52,709 nucleotides of DNA from assembly GCA_017428055.1 (NCBI GenBank), contig JAFRRN010000039.1, positions 1-52,709 on the forward strand, read 5' to 3'. Under the pieces are notes generated by a model that ran no database searches, was not told where the DNA came from, and saw nothing but the letters and a program-made list of their open reading frames with translations. The DNA is from Prevotella sp. (GTDB taxonomy: Bacteria > Bacteroidota > Bacteroidia > Bacteroidales > Bacteroidaceae). This document shows positions 1 through 6,753 of the stretch, piece after piece. The position numbers and the translations under genes were made by a program. Within the stretch, counting starts at the first letter, position 1, and each line of letters opens with the position of its first letter.

Positions 1-97
1 GGCGGTGCCCCACCTCTTCCCATCCCGAACAGAGAAGTTAAGCCCGCCTGCGCCGATGGTACTGCGATGCTATGCGGGAGAGTAGGAGGCCGCCCCC
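1..97 (+). rRNA. rrf: 5S ribosomal RNA, 5' end missing
   Basis: The first ~97 bases match the 3' four fifths of a bacterial 5S rRNA: the conserved loop CCCGAACAGAGAAGTTAAG (28-42 region), CGCCGATGGTACTG, then GGGAGAGTAGG. The 5' ~15 bases lie left of the window, so this is the tail of an rRNA operon running rightwards. A terminator follows directly. Confidence 0.95.
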
Positions 98-108
98 TTT
101 TCGGTGAG

Positions 109-142
109 TCCCCCCGTCCGTGAAAGGGCGGGGGGATTTTTC
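109..142 (+). terminator. Rho-independent terminator of the rRNA operon
   Basis: The arms TCCCCCCGTCC (109-119) and GGGCGGGGGGA (126-136) form an 11-bp GC-rich stem with one G-U pair and a 6-nt loop, followed by five T (137-141). It sits 12 bases after the 5S gene, so it ends the rRNA transcript. Confidence 0.93.
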
Positions 143-272
143 GTTGTCTGCTACCCTGTATGGACATGGGAGCATATTAATGGTTATTTTGGTTTTTGCT
201 AATGAAAAACATGTCCACTTTCATCATTTGTACTAAAAAACGTTAAACTATAAGACATAATTATTATATTAT

Positions 273-303
273 TTTGTGTTTTCGTTAGATATTGTTACTT
301 TTG
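273..303 (+). promoter_or_regulatory. Promoter of the sensor kinase gene
   Basis: TTTG at 273-276, 19 bp, then TACTTTTG at 296-303: a full match to the Bacteroidota sigma-ABfr consensus. Transcription should start near 307, giving an unusually long leader of ~165 nt before the ATG at 473. Confidence 0.75.
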
Positions 304-371
304 TAAATCGAAACGTCCAGCGTGGGCGTATGTTTAACAAGGTTAATCAATACTATGATTATACACGAGGA

Positions 372-405
372 GGAGAGGGGTGTCTATAGATGGGCATGTC
401 TCTCC
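372..405 (+). other. Hairpin in the leader of the sensor kinase
   Basis: GGAGAG (372-377) pairs with CTCTCC (400-405), and the stem can be extended inward with wobble pairs. TTATTTTTAT follows. It lies inside the predicted mRNA leader and resembles a weak terminator or attenuator. The apart from these pairings there is no gene-like content between 142 and 472. Confidence 0.35.
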
Positions 406-472
406 TTATTTTTATGCCTTTATCGTTTTGTAGTTGATACAATAATACCCATTGTTTGGCGTTATTAGTTAT

Positions 473-1636
473 ATGCAATGGACCGATAGAATCCGACAAG
501 TTAAGATTGTTCTTGTTGCCATGGCTGTTTTCATAGCCGTGGCATCGTTGGTTGTTTCTAACCTTTTAACCCGCGATTTGTATCTTGAAGAGCATAAGAA
601 GATGGAAATTTGGGCAGAAGCCATGCGTACCTTGAACATGAATGACGAAAATTCCGGTATGAATTTAGTATTGAAAGTTATAGAGGATAATACTACCATT
701 CCTGTGATTGTCATGGATGAATATAATAATGTGGAAATCTTTCGGAATATCGAGGTTAATGCCACCGATTACAATGATAGTATATCTAAAATATCTCGAT
801 TAGGTGCAACCATGAAAAATGCTGGTCGTAGCATTCGAATTTTTCTTAGCGAAACGTCCAAGAATGAATATATTGATGTTTGTTATGATGACTCTTTGAT
901 GTTGAAACGCCTTGCCTTATATCCTTATGTGCAGCTGGGCGTAGTCTTATTGTTCGTTGTCATCGCAATTTTCGCCTTGCTTACGTCAAAGCGTGCAGAG
1001 CAGAATAAGGTTTGGGTTGGTCTATCCAAGGAGACAGCCCACCAATTAGGAACGCCAATTTCCAGTTTGATGGCTTGGACAGAGGTGCTGAAGGAGTCGT
1101 ACCCTGACGATGACCTTATTCCCGAAATGGGGAAGGATGTCGAGCGTCTGCAACTCATTGCTGACCGATTCTCCAAGATAGGGTCTATCCCGGAGCCCGT
1201 TCCGTCGAGTCTGACCGAGGTGATGGACCATGTCATTGAGTACATGGATCGCCGCACATCCCACCGTGTGGAGATGAAAAAGGTGTTCCCTCCCGAGGAC
1301 ATCATCGTGAAAATTAATTCATCCCTCTTTGAATGGGTCATCGAAAACTTGTGCAAGAATGCCGTGGATGCCATGGAGGGGGCTGGGATTATCACCTTGT
1401 TCATGAACGACGAGGGTGAGCGCGTCGCCATCGAGGTGTCAGACACAGGCAAGGGTATTAAGAAAAAAGACATCGCCAACGTATTCCGCCCAGGTTTCAC
1501 CACCAAGCAACGTGGATGGGGGCTGGGGTTGTCGTTGGCGAAACGCATAGTCGAGGAATATCACCACGGGAAAATATGGGTGAAAAGTTCTGAAGTGGGC
1601 AAAGGCACTACTTTCCGTATAGAACTGCACAAGTAA
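473..1636 (+). CDS. Two-component sensor histidine kinase
   Basis: A 387-residue membrane sensor kinase that should autophosphorylate on a histidine and pass the phosphate to an unidentified response regulator. Membrane helices lie at ~11-31 and ~151-171, framing a ~115-residue periplasmic sensor domain without a recognisable fold. The H-box is KETAHQLGTPISSLMAW with His at ~190. The ATP-binding domain has the N-box (ENLCKNAVDAM, ~291), G1 (DTGKGI, ~324) and G2 (GWGLGLSLAKR, ~348). The frame is open back to a TTG at 452, but the ATG at 473 is the better start: it puts basic residues just before the first helix. No regulator gene is adjacent, so it is an orphan kinase. It has its own promoter (273-303) and the 3' end is followed by the separately transcribed yceD operon. 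Confidence 0.9.
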   Translation: MQWTDRIRQVKIVLVAMAVFIAVASLVVSNLLTRDLYLEEHKKMEIWAEAMRTLNMNDENSGMNLVLKVIEDNTTIPVIVMDEYNNVEIFRNIEVNATDYNDSISKISRLGATMKNAGRSIRIFLSETSKNEYIDVCYDDSLMLKRLALYPYVQLGVVLLFVVIAIFALLTSKRAEQNKVWVGLSKETAHQLGTPISSLMAWTEVLKESYPDDDLIPEMGKDVERLQLIADRFSKIGSIPEPVPSSLTEVMDHVIEYMDRRTSHRVEMKKVFPPEDIIVKINSSLFEWVIENLCKNAVDAMEGAGIITLFMNDEGERVAIEVSDTGKGIKKKDIANVFRPGFTTKQRGWGLGLSLAKRIVEEYHHGKIWVKSSEVGKGTTFRIELHK

Positions 1637-1708
1637 CTTTCCCGTGTGCAATTACATGGGATAATAACCATGAAATCCCATGCAAAAAGCCAAAAAAAAC
1701 ACAAATAA

Positions 1709-1739
1709 TTGTATTTAATCGGAATTTTTCGTAACTTTG
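1709..1739 (+). promoter_or_regulatory. Promoter of the yceD-rpmF-fabH operon
   Basis: TAACTTTG at 1732-1739 matches the TAnnTTTG -7 element, with TTG at 1709-1711 20 bp upstream as a partial -33. Start of transcription near 1743 gives a leader of ~14 nt and rules out translation from the upstream in-frame TTG at 1709. Confidence 0.75.
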
Positions 1740-1756
1740 CACCTCAAAAGTGTAAT

Positions 1757-2275
1757 ATGGAAGCCTATAAGATTGACTTGCGAGAATTGAAAGATGACGT
1801 CCAGGCGTTCAAGTTTCATGTGGATGACGATTTCTTTGAGGCAATCCAGGCACCTGAGATAAGGCGTGGCAATCTTGATGTGGATGTTCTCGTAAAGAAA
1901 GTTGCCAACATGTTTGAGATTGAATTCCACTCCAAGGGGGTGGTTTTTATTCCATGTGACATCTGTTTAGATGACATGGAACAACTCATAGACACAGAGG
2001 ATTCCCTCATTGTCAAGTTGGGGTTGGTTGATGAAGAAGATGAAGGCGACGATATCGTGACGGTAGACGAGGAGCAAGGAATCCTCGATGTCTCATGGTT
2101 CATCTATGAATTTATTGCTCTTGGCATTCCCATCAAGCACGTCCATGAGCCAGGGAGGTGCAACCTTGAAATGCTCCAGGTGATACGAGAGCATCAAGTG
2201 GGCGGTCAAGACGAAATGTCGCAACCTATAGATTCACGGTGGCAAGAATTATTGAAGATTAAAGATAAAGATTAA
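1757..2275 (+). CDS. yceD: YceD/DUF177 family protein
   Basis: A 172-residue acidic soluble protein of the YceD (DUF177) family, which in bacteria is encoded directly upstream of rpmF and is thought to take part in 23S rRNA/large-subunit maturation. Family features seen: N-terminal LRELKDD segment, the internal CDICLDDMEQLID stretch where the family usually has a metal-like C-x-x-C motif (only C-x-x-C remains here), and the C-terminal DVSWFIYEFIALGIPIKH helix. The ATG at 1757 is chosen because the promoter's -7 box ends at 1739. It is followed by rpmF after 14 bp, which supports the assignment more than the sequence alone. Confidence 0.85.
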   Translation: MEAYKIDLRELKDDVQAFKFHVDDDFFEAIQAPEIRRGNLDVDVLVKKVANMFEIEFHSKGVVFIPCDICLDDMEQLIDTEDSLIVKLGLVDEEDEGDDIVTVDEEQGILDVSWFIYEFIALGIPIKHVHEPGRCNLEMLQVIREHQVGGQDEMSQPIDSRWQELLKIKDKD

Positions 2276-2289
2276 AACATTAAACAATT

Positions 2290-2475
2290 ATGGCACATCC
2301 TAAAAGAAGACAGTCAAAGACCCGTACTCGTAAAAGAAGAACTCATGACGGAGCAGTAGTACCCACACTTGCTGTATGTCCCAACTGCGGTGCATACTAT
2401 GTTTACCATACAGTGTGTTCCACCTGCGGCTATTATCGTGGAAAGGTGGCTATTGTGAAGGAAGCAGCCGAGTAA
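2290..2475 (+). CDS. rpmF: 50S ribosomal protein L32
   Basis: A 61-residue basic protein that is a component of the large ribosomal subunit near the peptidyl transferase region. The start MAHPKRRQSKTRTRKRRTH is the classical L32 N-terminus. Two CxxC pairs (CPNC and CSTC) form the zinc ribbon, so this is the zinc-binding (C+) form. Position between yceD and fabH, with only 3 bp before fabH, is the standard Bacteroidota arrangement and implies one transcript. Confidence 0.98.
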   Translation: MAHPKRRQSKTRTRKRRTHDGAVVPTLAVCPNCGAYYVYHTVCSTCGYYRGKVAIVKEAAE

Positions 2476-2478
2476 TAG

Positions 2479-3483
2479 ATGGGTACAATCAACGCGATAA
2501 TCACCGGAGTGGGTGGCTATGTGCCCGATTATATCCTCAACAATGAGGAGTTGTCGCGCATGGTGGACACCAGCGACGAGTGGATCATGACGCGTGTAGG
2601 CATCAAGGAACGCCATATCCTTACCGAGGAGGGCATTGGCACAAGCTACATGGCACGTAAGGCCGCTAAGCAGTTGATAGAGAAGACGGGCGTATCCCCC
2701 GATACTATCGACGCGCTGTTGGTTGCCACGACTACTCCCGACTACAAGTTTCCCTCCACGGCATCTGTCGTCCTTGGCAAGTTAGGCTTGAAGAATGCCT
2801 TTGCCATGGACTTGTCAGCGGCTTGTGCAGGGTTTATGTATGCGATTGATATGGCCGCCTCTATGATTAAATGCGGTCGTTGCAAGAAAGTGATTGTCAT
2901 CGGAGCCGACAAGATGTCGTCGATGGTCGATTATACCGACCGTCAGACCTGTGTCCTCTTTGGCGATGGGGCAGGTGCGGTGTTGATGGAAAGGACGGAA
3001 GAGGAAGGCATTGGCGCACAAGACGCATTCTTCCGCACAGACGGCAAGGGCTTGCCCTATCTGCACATGAAAGCGGGTGGCTCTGTTTGCCCGCCATCCC
3101 ATTTCACCATTGACCATCATCTCCATTATGTCTACCAAGAGGGTCGCACCGTATTCCGCTTCGCGGTGACTAACATGGCGGATGACGTGTTAGAAATACT
3201 ACGACGCAATGAACTCGCGCAGGAAGACGTGCAATGGGTAATCCCCCATGAGGCCAATTACCGCATCATCGAGGCGGTTGCCAAGAGAGTGGACATTCCG
3301 ATGGAAAAGGTTGTTGTCAACATTGAGCGTTATGGCAACACCAGCGCGGCGACCATCCCACTTGCCCTCTGGGATCATGAATCCAAGTTGAAAAAAGGAG
3401 ACAATGTGATATTCACCGCTTTCGGCGCGGGTTTCACTCATGGTGCCTCCTTCTACAAGTGGGCATACGACGGGCAAAGGTAA
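2479..3483 (+). CDS. fabH: 3-oxoacyl-[ACP] synthase III
   Basis: A 334-residue beta-ketoacyl-ACP synthase III, which condenses an acyl-CoA primer with malonyl-ACP to start type II fatty acid synthesis in the cytoplasm. The thiolase-fold triad is complete: Cys116 in LSAACAGF, His257 in IPHEANYRI and Asn287 in YGNTSAA. The C-terminal GAGFTHGAS motif is also intact. The ATG lies 3 bp after the rpmF stop. Length is normal for the family. In Bacteroidota the enzyme often uses branched primers; that cannot be decided from sequence here. Confidence 0.96.
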   Translation: MGTINAIITGVGGYVPDYILNNEELSRMVDTSDEWIMTRVGIKERHILTEEGIGTSYMARKAAKQLIEKTGVSPDTIDALLVATTTPDYKFPSTASVVLGKLGLKNAFAMDLSAACAGFMYAIDMAASMIKCGRCKKVIVIGADKMSSMVDYTDRQTCVLFGDGAGAVLMERTEEEGIGAQDAFFRTDGKGLPYLHMKAGGSVCPPSHFTIDHHLHYVYQEGRTVFRFAVTNMADDVLEILRRNELAQEDVQWVIPHEANYRIIEAVAKRVDIPMEKVVVNIERYGNTSAATIPLALWDHESKLKKGDNVIFTAFGAGFTHGASFYKWAYDGQR

Positions 3484-3493
3484 ACGTATTAGA

Positions 3494-3569
3494 AAGGACA
3501 AGGGAGCGAGGATGAGTAGACATCGCCAGGGTCATGGAGCGTTCTACAGATTCTTACTCCCTTGTCCTT
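3494..3569 (+). other. Long inverted repeat between fabH and era
   Basis: AAGGACAAGGGAG (3494-3506) and CTCCCTTGTCCTT (3557-3569) are a perfect 13-bp inverted repeat. Inside it, GTAGA (3516-3520) can pair with TCTAC (3543-3547). There is no T-run after it, so it is not an ordinary terminator. It ends 18 bp before the era ATG and would place an upstream in-frame ATG (3534) in its loop. Confidence 0.7.
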
Positions 3570-3587
3570 ATTATAAATAATGTATAT

Positions 3588-4505
3588 ATGCACAAGGCAG
3601 GTTTTGTGAATATCGTGGGCAATCCCAACGTGGGTAAGTCCACATTGATGAACCAACTGGTGGGCGAGCGTATCAGCATTGCGACCTTCAAGGCGCAAAC
3701 CACCCGACATCGTATCATGGGCATCGTGAATACCGACGACATGCAAATCGTCTTCTCCGACACCCCTGGTGTACTCAAGCCCAATTACAAGTTGCAAGAG
3801 TCGATGTTGGCTTTCTCTGAGTCGGCATTGAAGGATGCCGACGTTCTACTCTATGTTACTGACATCGTGGAGAATCCCGAGAAGAACATCGACTTCCTCG
3901 ACAAGGTGAAGAAGATGACGATTCCCGTCCTCTTGTTGATTAACAAAATCGACCAAGCACCCAAGCTTCTGCCACAGGATGGGAAACAAAAGTCCCCCAA
4001 CGAAGTCATTGCCGACCTCGTGGATAAGTGGCATACCCTGTTGCCCAACGCGGAAATCCTTCCCATCTCCGCCCTCAACAAGTTTGGTACAGACATGCTG
4101 CTCCGTCGCATCAAGGACCTTTTGCCCGACTCCCCTCCCTATTTCGACAAGGACCAACTTACCGACAAGCCCGCTCGTTTCTTTGTCTCCGAGATCATCC
4201 GTGAGAAAATCCTCTTATATTATGACAAGGAGATCCCTTACAGCGTGGAAGTGTACATAGACAGTTTCAAGGAAAGTGAGAAACGCATAGACATCCATGC
4301 CGTTATCTACGTGGAGCGCGAGTCGCAGAAAGGCATCATCATTGGGCATCAAGGCGTGGCGTTGAAGAAAGTCGGCACGGAGAGCCGCAGGGCCTTGGAG
4401 CGTTTCTTCGGGAAAAAGATATTCTTGGAGACATTTGTGAAAGTAGACAAAGACTGGCGTAGTTCCCAAAAGGAACTCACCCATTTCGGATATAACCCTG
4501 AGTGA
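3588..4505 (+). CDS. era: GTPase Era
   Basis: A 305-residue Ras-like GTPase with a C-terminal KH domain that binds the 3' end of 16S rRNA and assists 30S subunit assembly. G1 is GNPNVGKST (residues 11-19), G3 is DTPG (58-61), G4 is NKID (119-122). The KH region contains the GIIIGHQGVALKKVG loop. The frame is open back to an ATG at 3534, but that ATG lies in an inverted repeat and would add 18 residues foreign to the family; MHKAGFVNIVGN is the usual Bacteroidales start. It may be co-transcribed with fabH (104-bp gap) and is followed by der. Confidence 0.96.
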   Translation: MHKAGFVNIVGNPNVGKSTLMNQLVGERISIATFKAQTTRHRIMGIVNTDDMQIVFSDTPGVLKPNYKLQESMLAFSESALKDADVLLYVTDIVENPEKNIDFLDKVKKMTIPVLLLINKIDQAPKLLPQDGKQKSPNEVIADLVDKWHTLLPNAEILPISALNKFGTDMLLRRIKDLLPDSPPYFDKDQLTDKPARFFVSEIIREKILLYYDKEIPYSVEVYIDSFKESEKRIDIHAVIYVERESQKGIIIGHQGVALKKVGTESRRALERFFGKKIFLETFVKVDKDWRSSQKELTHFGYNPE

Positions 4506-4559
4506 TTCATTTCACCCTTACCCTCAACTGCATGAGAGGGGACTTAACATTTTTGAAAC

Positions 4560-5873
4560 ATGGCAAATTTAGTAGCAATCGTTGGACGGCCCAACGTGGG
4601 TAAGTCCACCCTTTTCAACCGATTGACACAATCCCGCCGCGCCATCGTCAGCGACGAGGCAGGCACCACCCGCGACCGCCAGTACGGCAAATGCCAATGG
4701 AACGGCGGCGAGTTCTCCGTGGTAGACACGGGCGGATGGGTTGTCAATTCCGATGACATCTTTGAGGATGCCATCCGTAAGCAAGTAACCATTGCCACAG
4801 AGGAAGCAGACCTCGTCCTCTTCATGGTAGACATCACTACGGGTGTCACAGACCTGGACCAAGACGTGGCGGCAATTCTTCGCCGATCCAAATTGCCCAT
4901 CATCCTTGTCGCCAACAAGGCGGACAACAATAGGCAATTGTATGACTCATACGAGTTCTACAGCCTTGGCCTTGGCGACCCGCATTGCATCAGCTCGGCG
5001 ACGGGAAGTGGCACTGGCGACCTCCTCGACCTTGTGATGGAGAAACTGCCAGCCGCCTCGGGCGAAATCATCGAGGACGGCATACCGCGCTTTGCTGTGG
5101 TGGGGCGTCCCAATGCGGGCAAGTCGAGCCTCATCAACTCCTTCATTGGCGAAGAACGCAACATCGTGACGGAGATTGCCGGCACCACACGCGACTCCAT
5201 CTACACCCGTTTCAACAAGTTTGGCTTCGACTTCTACCTTGTCGACACGGCGGGCATACGCCGAAAGAACAAGGTGACTGAGGACTTGGAGTTCTATAGT
5301 GTCATGCGTTCCATCCGTGCCATAGAGAACAGCGACGTGTGCATCCTGATGATTGATGCCACACGCGGTATCGAGGCACAAGACCTCAATATCTTCCAAC
5401 TTATCCAGAAAAACAACAAGTCAATGGTCGTGGTGGTCAACAAGTGGGACTTGGTGGAGAAAAAAGACAGCAAGGTCATGAAAACTTTCGAGGATGCCAT
5501 CCGCAGCCGCATGGCACCTTTCGTGGACTTCCCCATCATCTTCGCCTCCGCCCTGACTAAGCAGCGCATCTTCAAGGTCTTGGAAATGGCGCAACAAGTG
5601 TACACCAACCGCAAGGCTCGTGTTGGAACATCCAAACTCAACGAGGTGATGCTTCCTATCATCGAGGCATTCCCGCCACCATCCATCAAGGGCAAATACA
5701 TCAAGATCAAGTATTGCACCCAGTTGCCCAACACGCAGATTCCCTCTTTCGTGTTCTATGCCAACCTGCCGCAATACGTGAAAGAGCCATACAAGCGCTT
5801 CCTTGAGAACAAGATACGCGAGAACTGGTCGATGCACGGATGCCCTATCAATGTGTTCATCCGACAGAAGTAA
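4560..5873 (+). CDS. der: Ribosome biogenesis GTPase Der (EngA)
   Basis: A 437-residue protein with two tandem GTPase domains and a C-terminal KH-like domain, needed for maturation of the 50S subunit. The first P-loop is GRPNVGKST (residues 9-17) and the second GRPNAGKSS (~181-189). Each domain has its own DTGG/DTAG and NKAD/NKWD motif. Length is typical. It lies 54 bp after era on the same strand and the following lipoprotein gene starts 1 bp after its stop, so the three are probably one transcript. Confidence 0.97.
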   Translation: MANLVAIVGRPNVGKSTLFNRLTQSRRAIVSDEAGTTRDRQYGKCQWNGGEFSVVDTGGWVVNSDDIFEDAIRKQVTIATEEADLVLFMVDITTGVTDLDQDVAAILRRSKLPIILVANKADNNRQLYDSYEFYSLGLGDPHCISSATGSGTGDLLDLVMEKLPAASGEIIEDGIPRFAVVGRPNAGKSSLINSFIGEERNIVTEIAGTTRDSIYTRFNKFGFDFYLVDTAGIRRKNKVTEDLEFYSVMRSIRAIENSDVCILMIDATRGIEAQDLNIFQLIQKNNKSMVVVVNKWDLVEKKDSKVMKTFEDAIRSRMAPFVDFPIIFASALTKQRIFKVLEMAQQVYTNRKARVGTSKLNEVMLPIIEAFPPPSIKGKYIKIKYCTQLPNTQIPSFVFYANLPQYVKEPYKRFLENKIRENWSMHGCPINVFIRQK

Positions 5874-5874
5874 T

Positions 5875-6267
5875 ATGAGAAATATCATCTACGTTTTCTG
5901 CGCTTTCCTCTTGGCGAGCCTCTATGCTTGTGGAGGGAAAGACCCAGGAGAGGTGGCAGCCCATGCCGCCAAGCAATATTACGACTACCTCTTGCAAGAG
6001 AAATACGATGCCTTCGTGGATGGGCAATACCGTCCCGATGCCATCCCCTCCTCATACCGCGAGCAACTCATTGCCAATGCCAAGATGTTCATGGGCCAAC
6101 AGACAAAAGAGCATCGGGGCATCAAGGAGGTGCGCATCGTCAACGCACAGGCAGACACCGCCCGCCATGCCGCCAACGTGTTCCTACTCTTCGCCTACGG
6201 CGACAGCACCAGCGAGGAGGTCAACGTGCCGATGGTGGAACACGAGGGCATCTGGTATCTTCGTTAA
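5875..6267 (+). CDS. Small lipoprotein, DUF4878-like
   Basis: A 130-residue predicted lipoprotein. The signal peptide is MRNIIYVFCAFLLASLYAC with the lipobox LYAC (Cys19). The mature part begins GGKDPGEVAAHAAKQYYDYL and ends with a short beta-rich section (VFLLFAYGDSTSEEVNVPMV ... IWYLR), the look of an NTF2-like DUF4878 domain. Function is unknown. The start is the ATG at 5875, 1 bp after the der stop; a longer frame from 5803 overlaps der and would hide the signal peptide. It is the last gene of the era-der run. Confidence 0.75.
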   Translation: MRNIIYVFCAFLLASLYACGGKDPGEVAAHAAKQYYDYLLQEKYDAFVDGQYRPDAIPSSYREQLIANAKMFMGQQTKEHRGIKEVRIVNAQADTARHAANVFLLFAYGDSTSEEVNVPMVEHEGIWYLR

Positions 6268-6289
6268 TCAATGATGTAAAGATTGTCGT

Positions 6290-6319
6290 CTGTTTACGTA
6301 TGGTAAACAGTTTGTTTTT
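6290..6319 (+). terminator. Terminator after the der-lipoprotein transcript
   Basis: CTGTTTAC (6290-6297), loop GTATG, GTAAACAG (6303-6310), then TTTGTTTTT (6311-6319). A perfect 8-bp stem followed by a T-rich tract. Confidence 0.7.
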
Positions 6320-6363
6320 GTATGGTAAACAGTTTGTTTTCCATACGCAAACAAATTGTTTAT
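6298..6363. repeat. Short direct and inverted repeats built on the terminator arm
   Basis: GTATGGTAAACAGTTTG occurs at 6298-6314 and again at 6320-6336 (22-bp period). A degraded inverted copy, AAACAAATTGTTTA, follows at about 6349-6362. The result is a small cluster of terminator-like arms. Between here and the promoter at 6471 nothing gene-like is visible. Confidence 0.6.
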
Positions 6364-6470
6364 GGTGTTTCCTCCAAGGGTGGACGGATTCATGATCATG
6401 TTTTCATACCTCCTTTGCATCTTTTATTGCATCTTTTTTGTAAAATAATCAGTAATAATCTCAAGGATTA

Positions 6471-6502
6471 TTTGTTAGCATCCATATTTTTTCATACCTT
6501 TG
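6471..6502 (+). promoter_or_regulatory. Strong promoter of the structured RNA / dockerin operon
   Basis: TTTG at 6471-6474, 20 bp, TACCTTTG at 6495-6502: full Bacteroidota consensus. Transcription should start near 6506, exactly at the foot of a hairpin (6505-6524). Confidence 0.85.
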
Positions 6503-6504
6503 TC

Positions 6505-6690
6505 ACGTGCTTTGATAAGCACGTACATTTTTATTTGCTCAATCGCTACTCGAACTGGACCCTCGAAATGTGAACGGGCAATGATTAGGAACTTGAGGCT
6601 TGTGTGTATAACGCAGGCTTTCCTAAGTTCCTAATGGGTTGGTCCAGACCTGAGTAGCGTATGGTGAAAGCCTGCGCTTTTCTTATGCCC
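6505..6690 (+). ncRNA. Highly structured RNA candidate (6S-like rod or cis-acting leader)
   Basis: Starting at the predicted transcription start there is a hairpin ACGTGCTT/AAGCACGT (6505-6524). Then a long rod: CGCTACTC (6544-6551) with GAGTAGCG (6652-6659), CTGGACC (6555-6561) with GGTCCAG (6641-6647), a very lopsided bubble (6562-6583 against 6636-6640), ATTAGGAACTT (6584-6594) with AAGTTCCTAAT (6625-6635), and GCTTGTGT (6598-6605) with ACGCAGGC (6611-6618). A competing pairing also exists: CGCAGGCTTTC (6612-6622) is perfectly complementary to GAAAGCCTGCG (6666-6676), which is followed by CTTTTCTTAT. A promoter, a rod with a large internal bubble and a size of ~180 nt recall 6S RNA; the switchable terminator-like pairing recalls a riboswitch. 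I do not recognise it as any specific family. No start codon is used inside it. Confidence 0.6.
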
Positions 6691-6753
6691 ATAAGTTTGA
6701 GGCAGGATTCTTCAGGGAACATTAACTGTTTATTAACAAATAAAAATGTGATT

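Noticed and set aside
6661-6753. In-frame ATG at 6661 as start of the dockerin protein
   Set aside because: It falls within the structured RNA, and the signal peptide begins only at the ATG at 6754.
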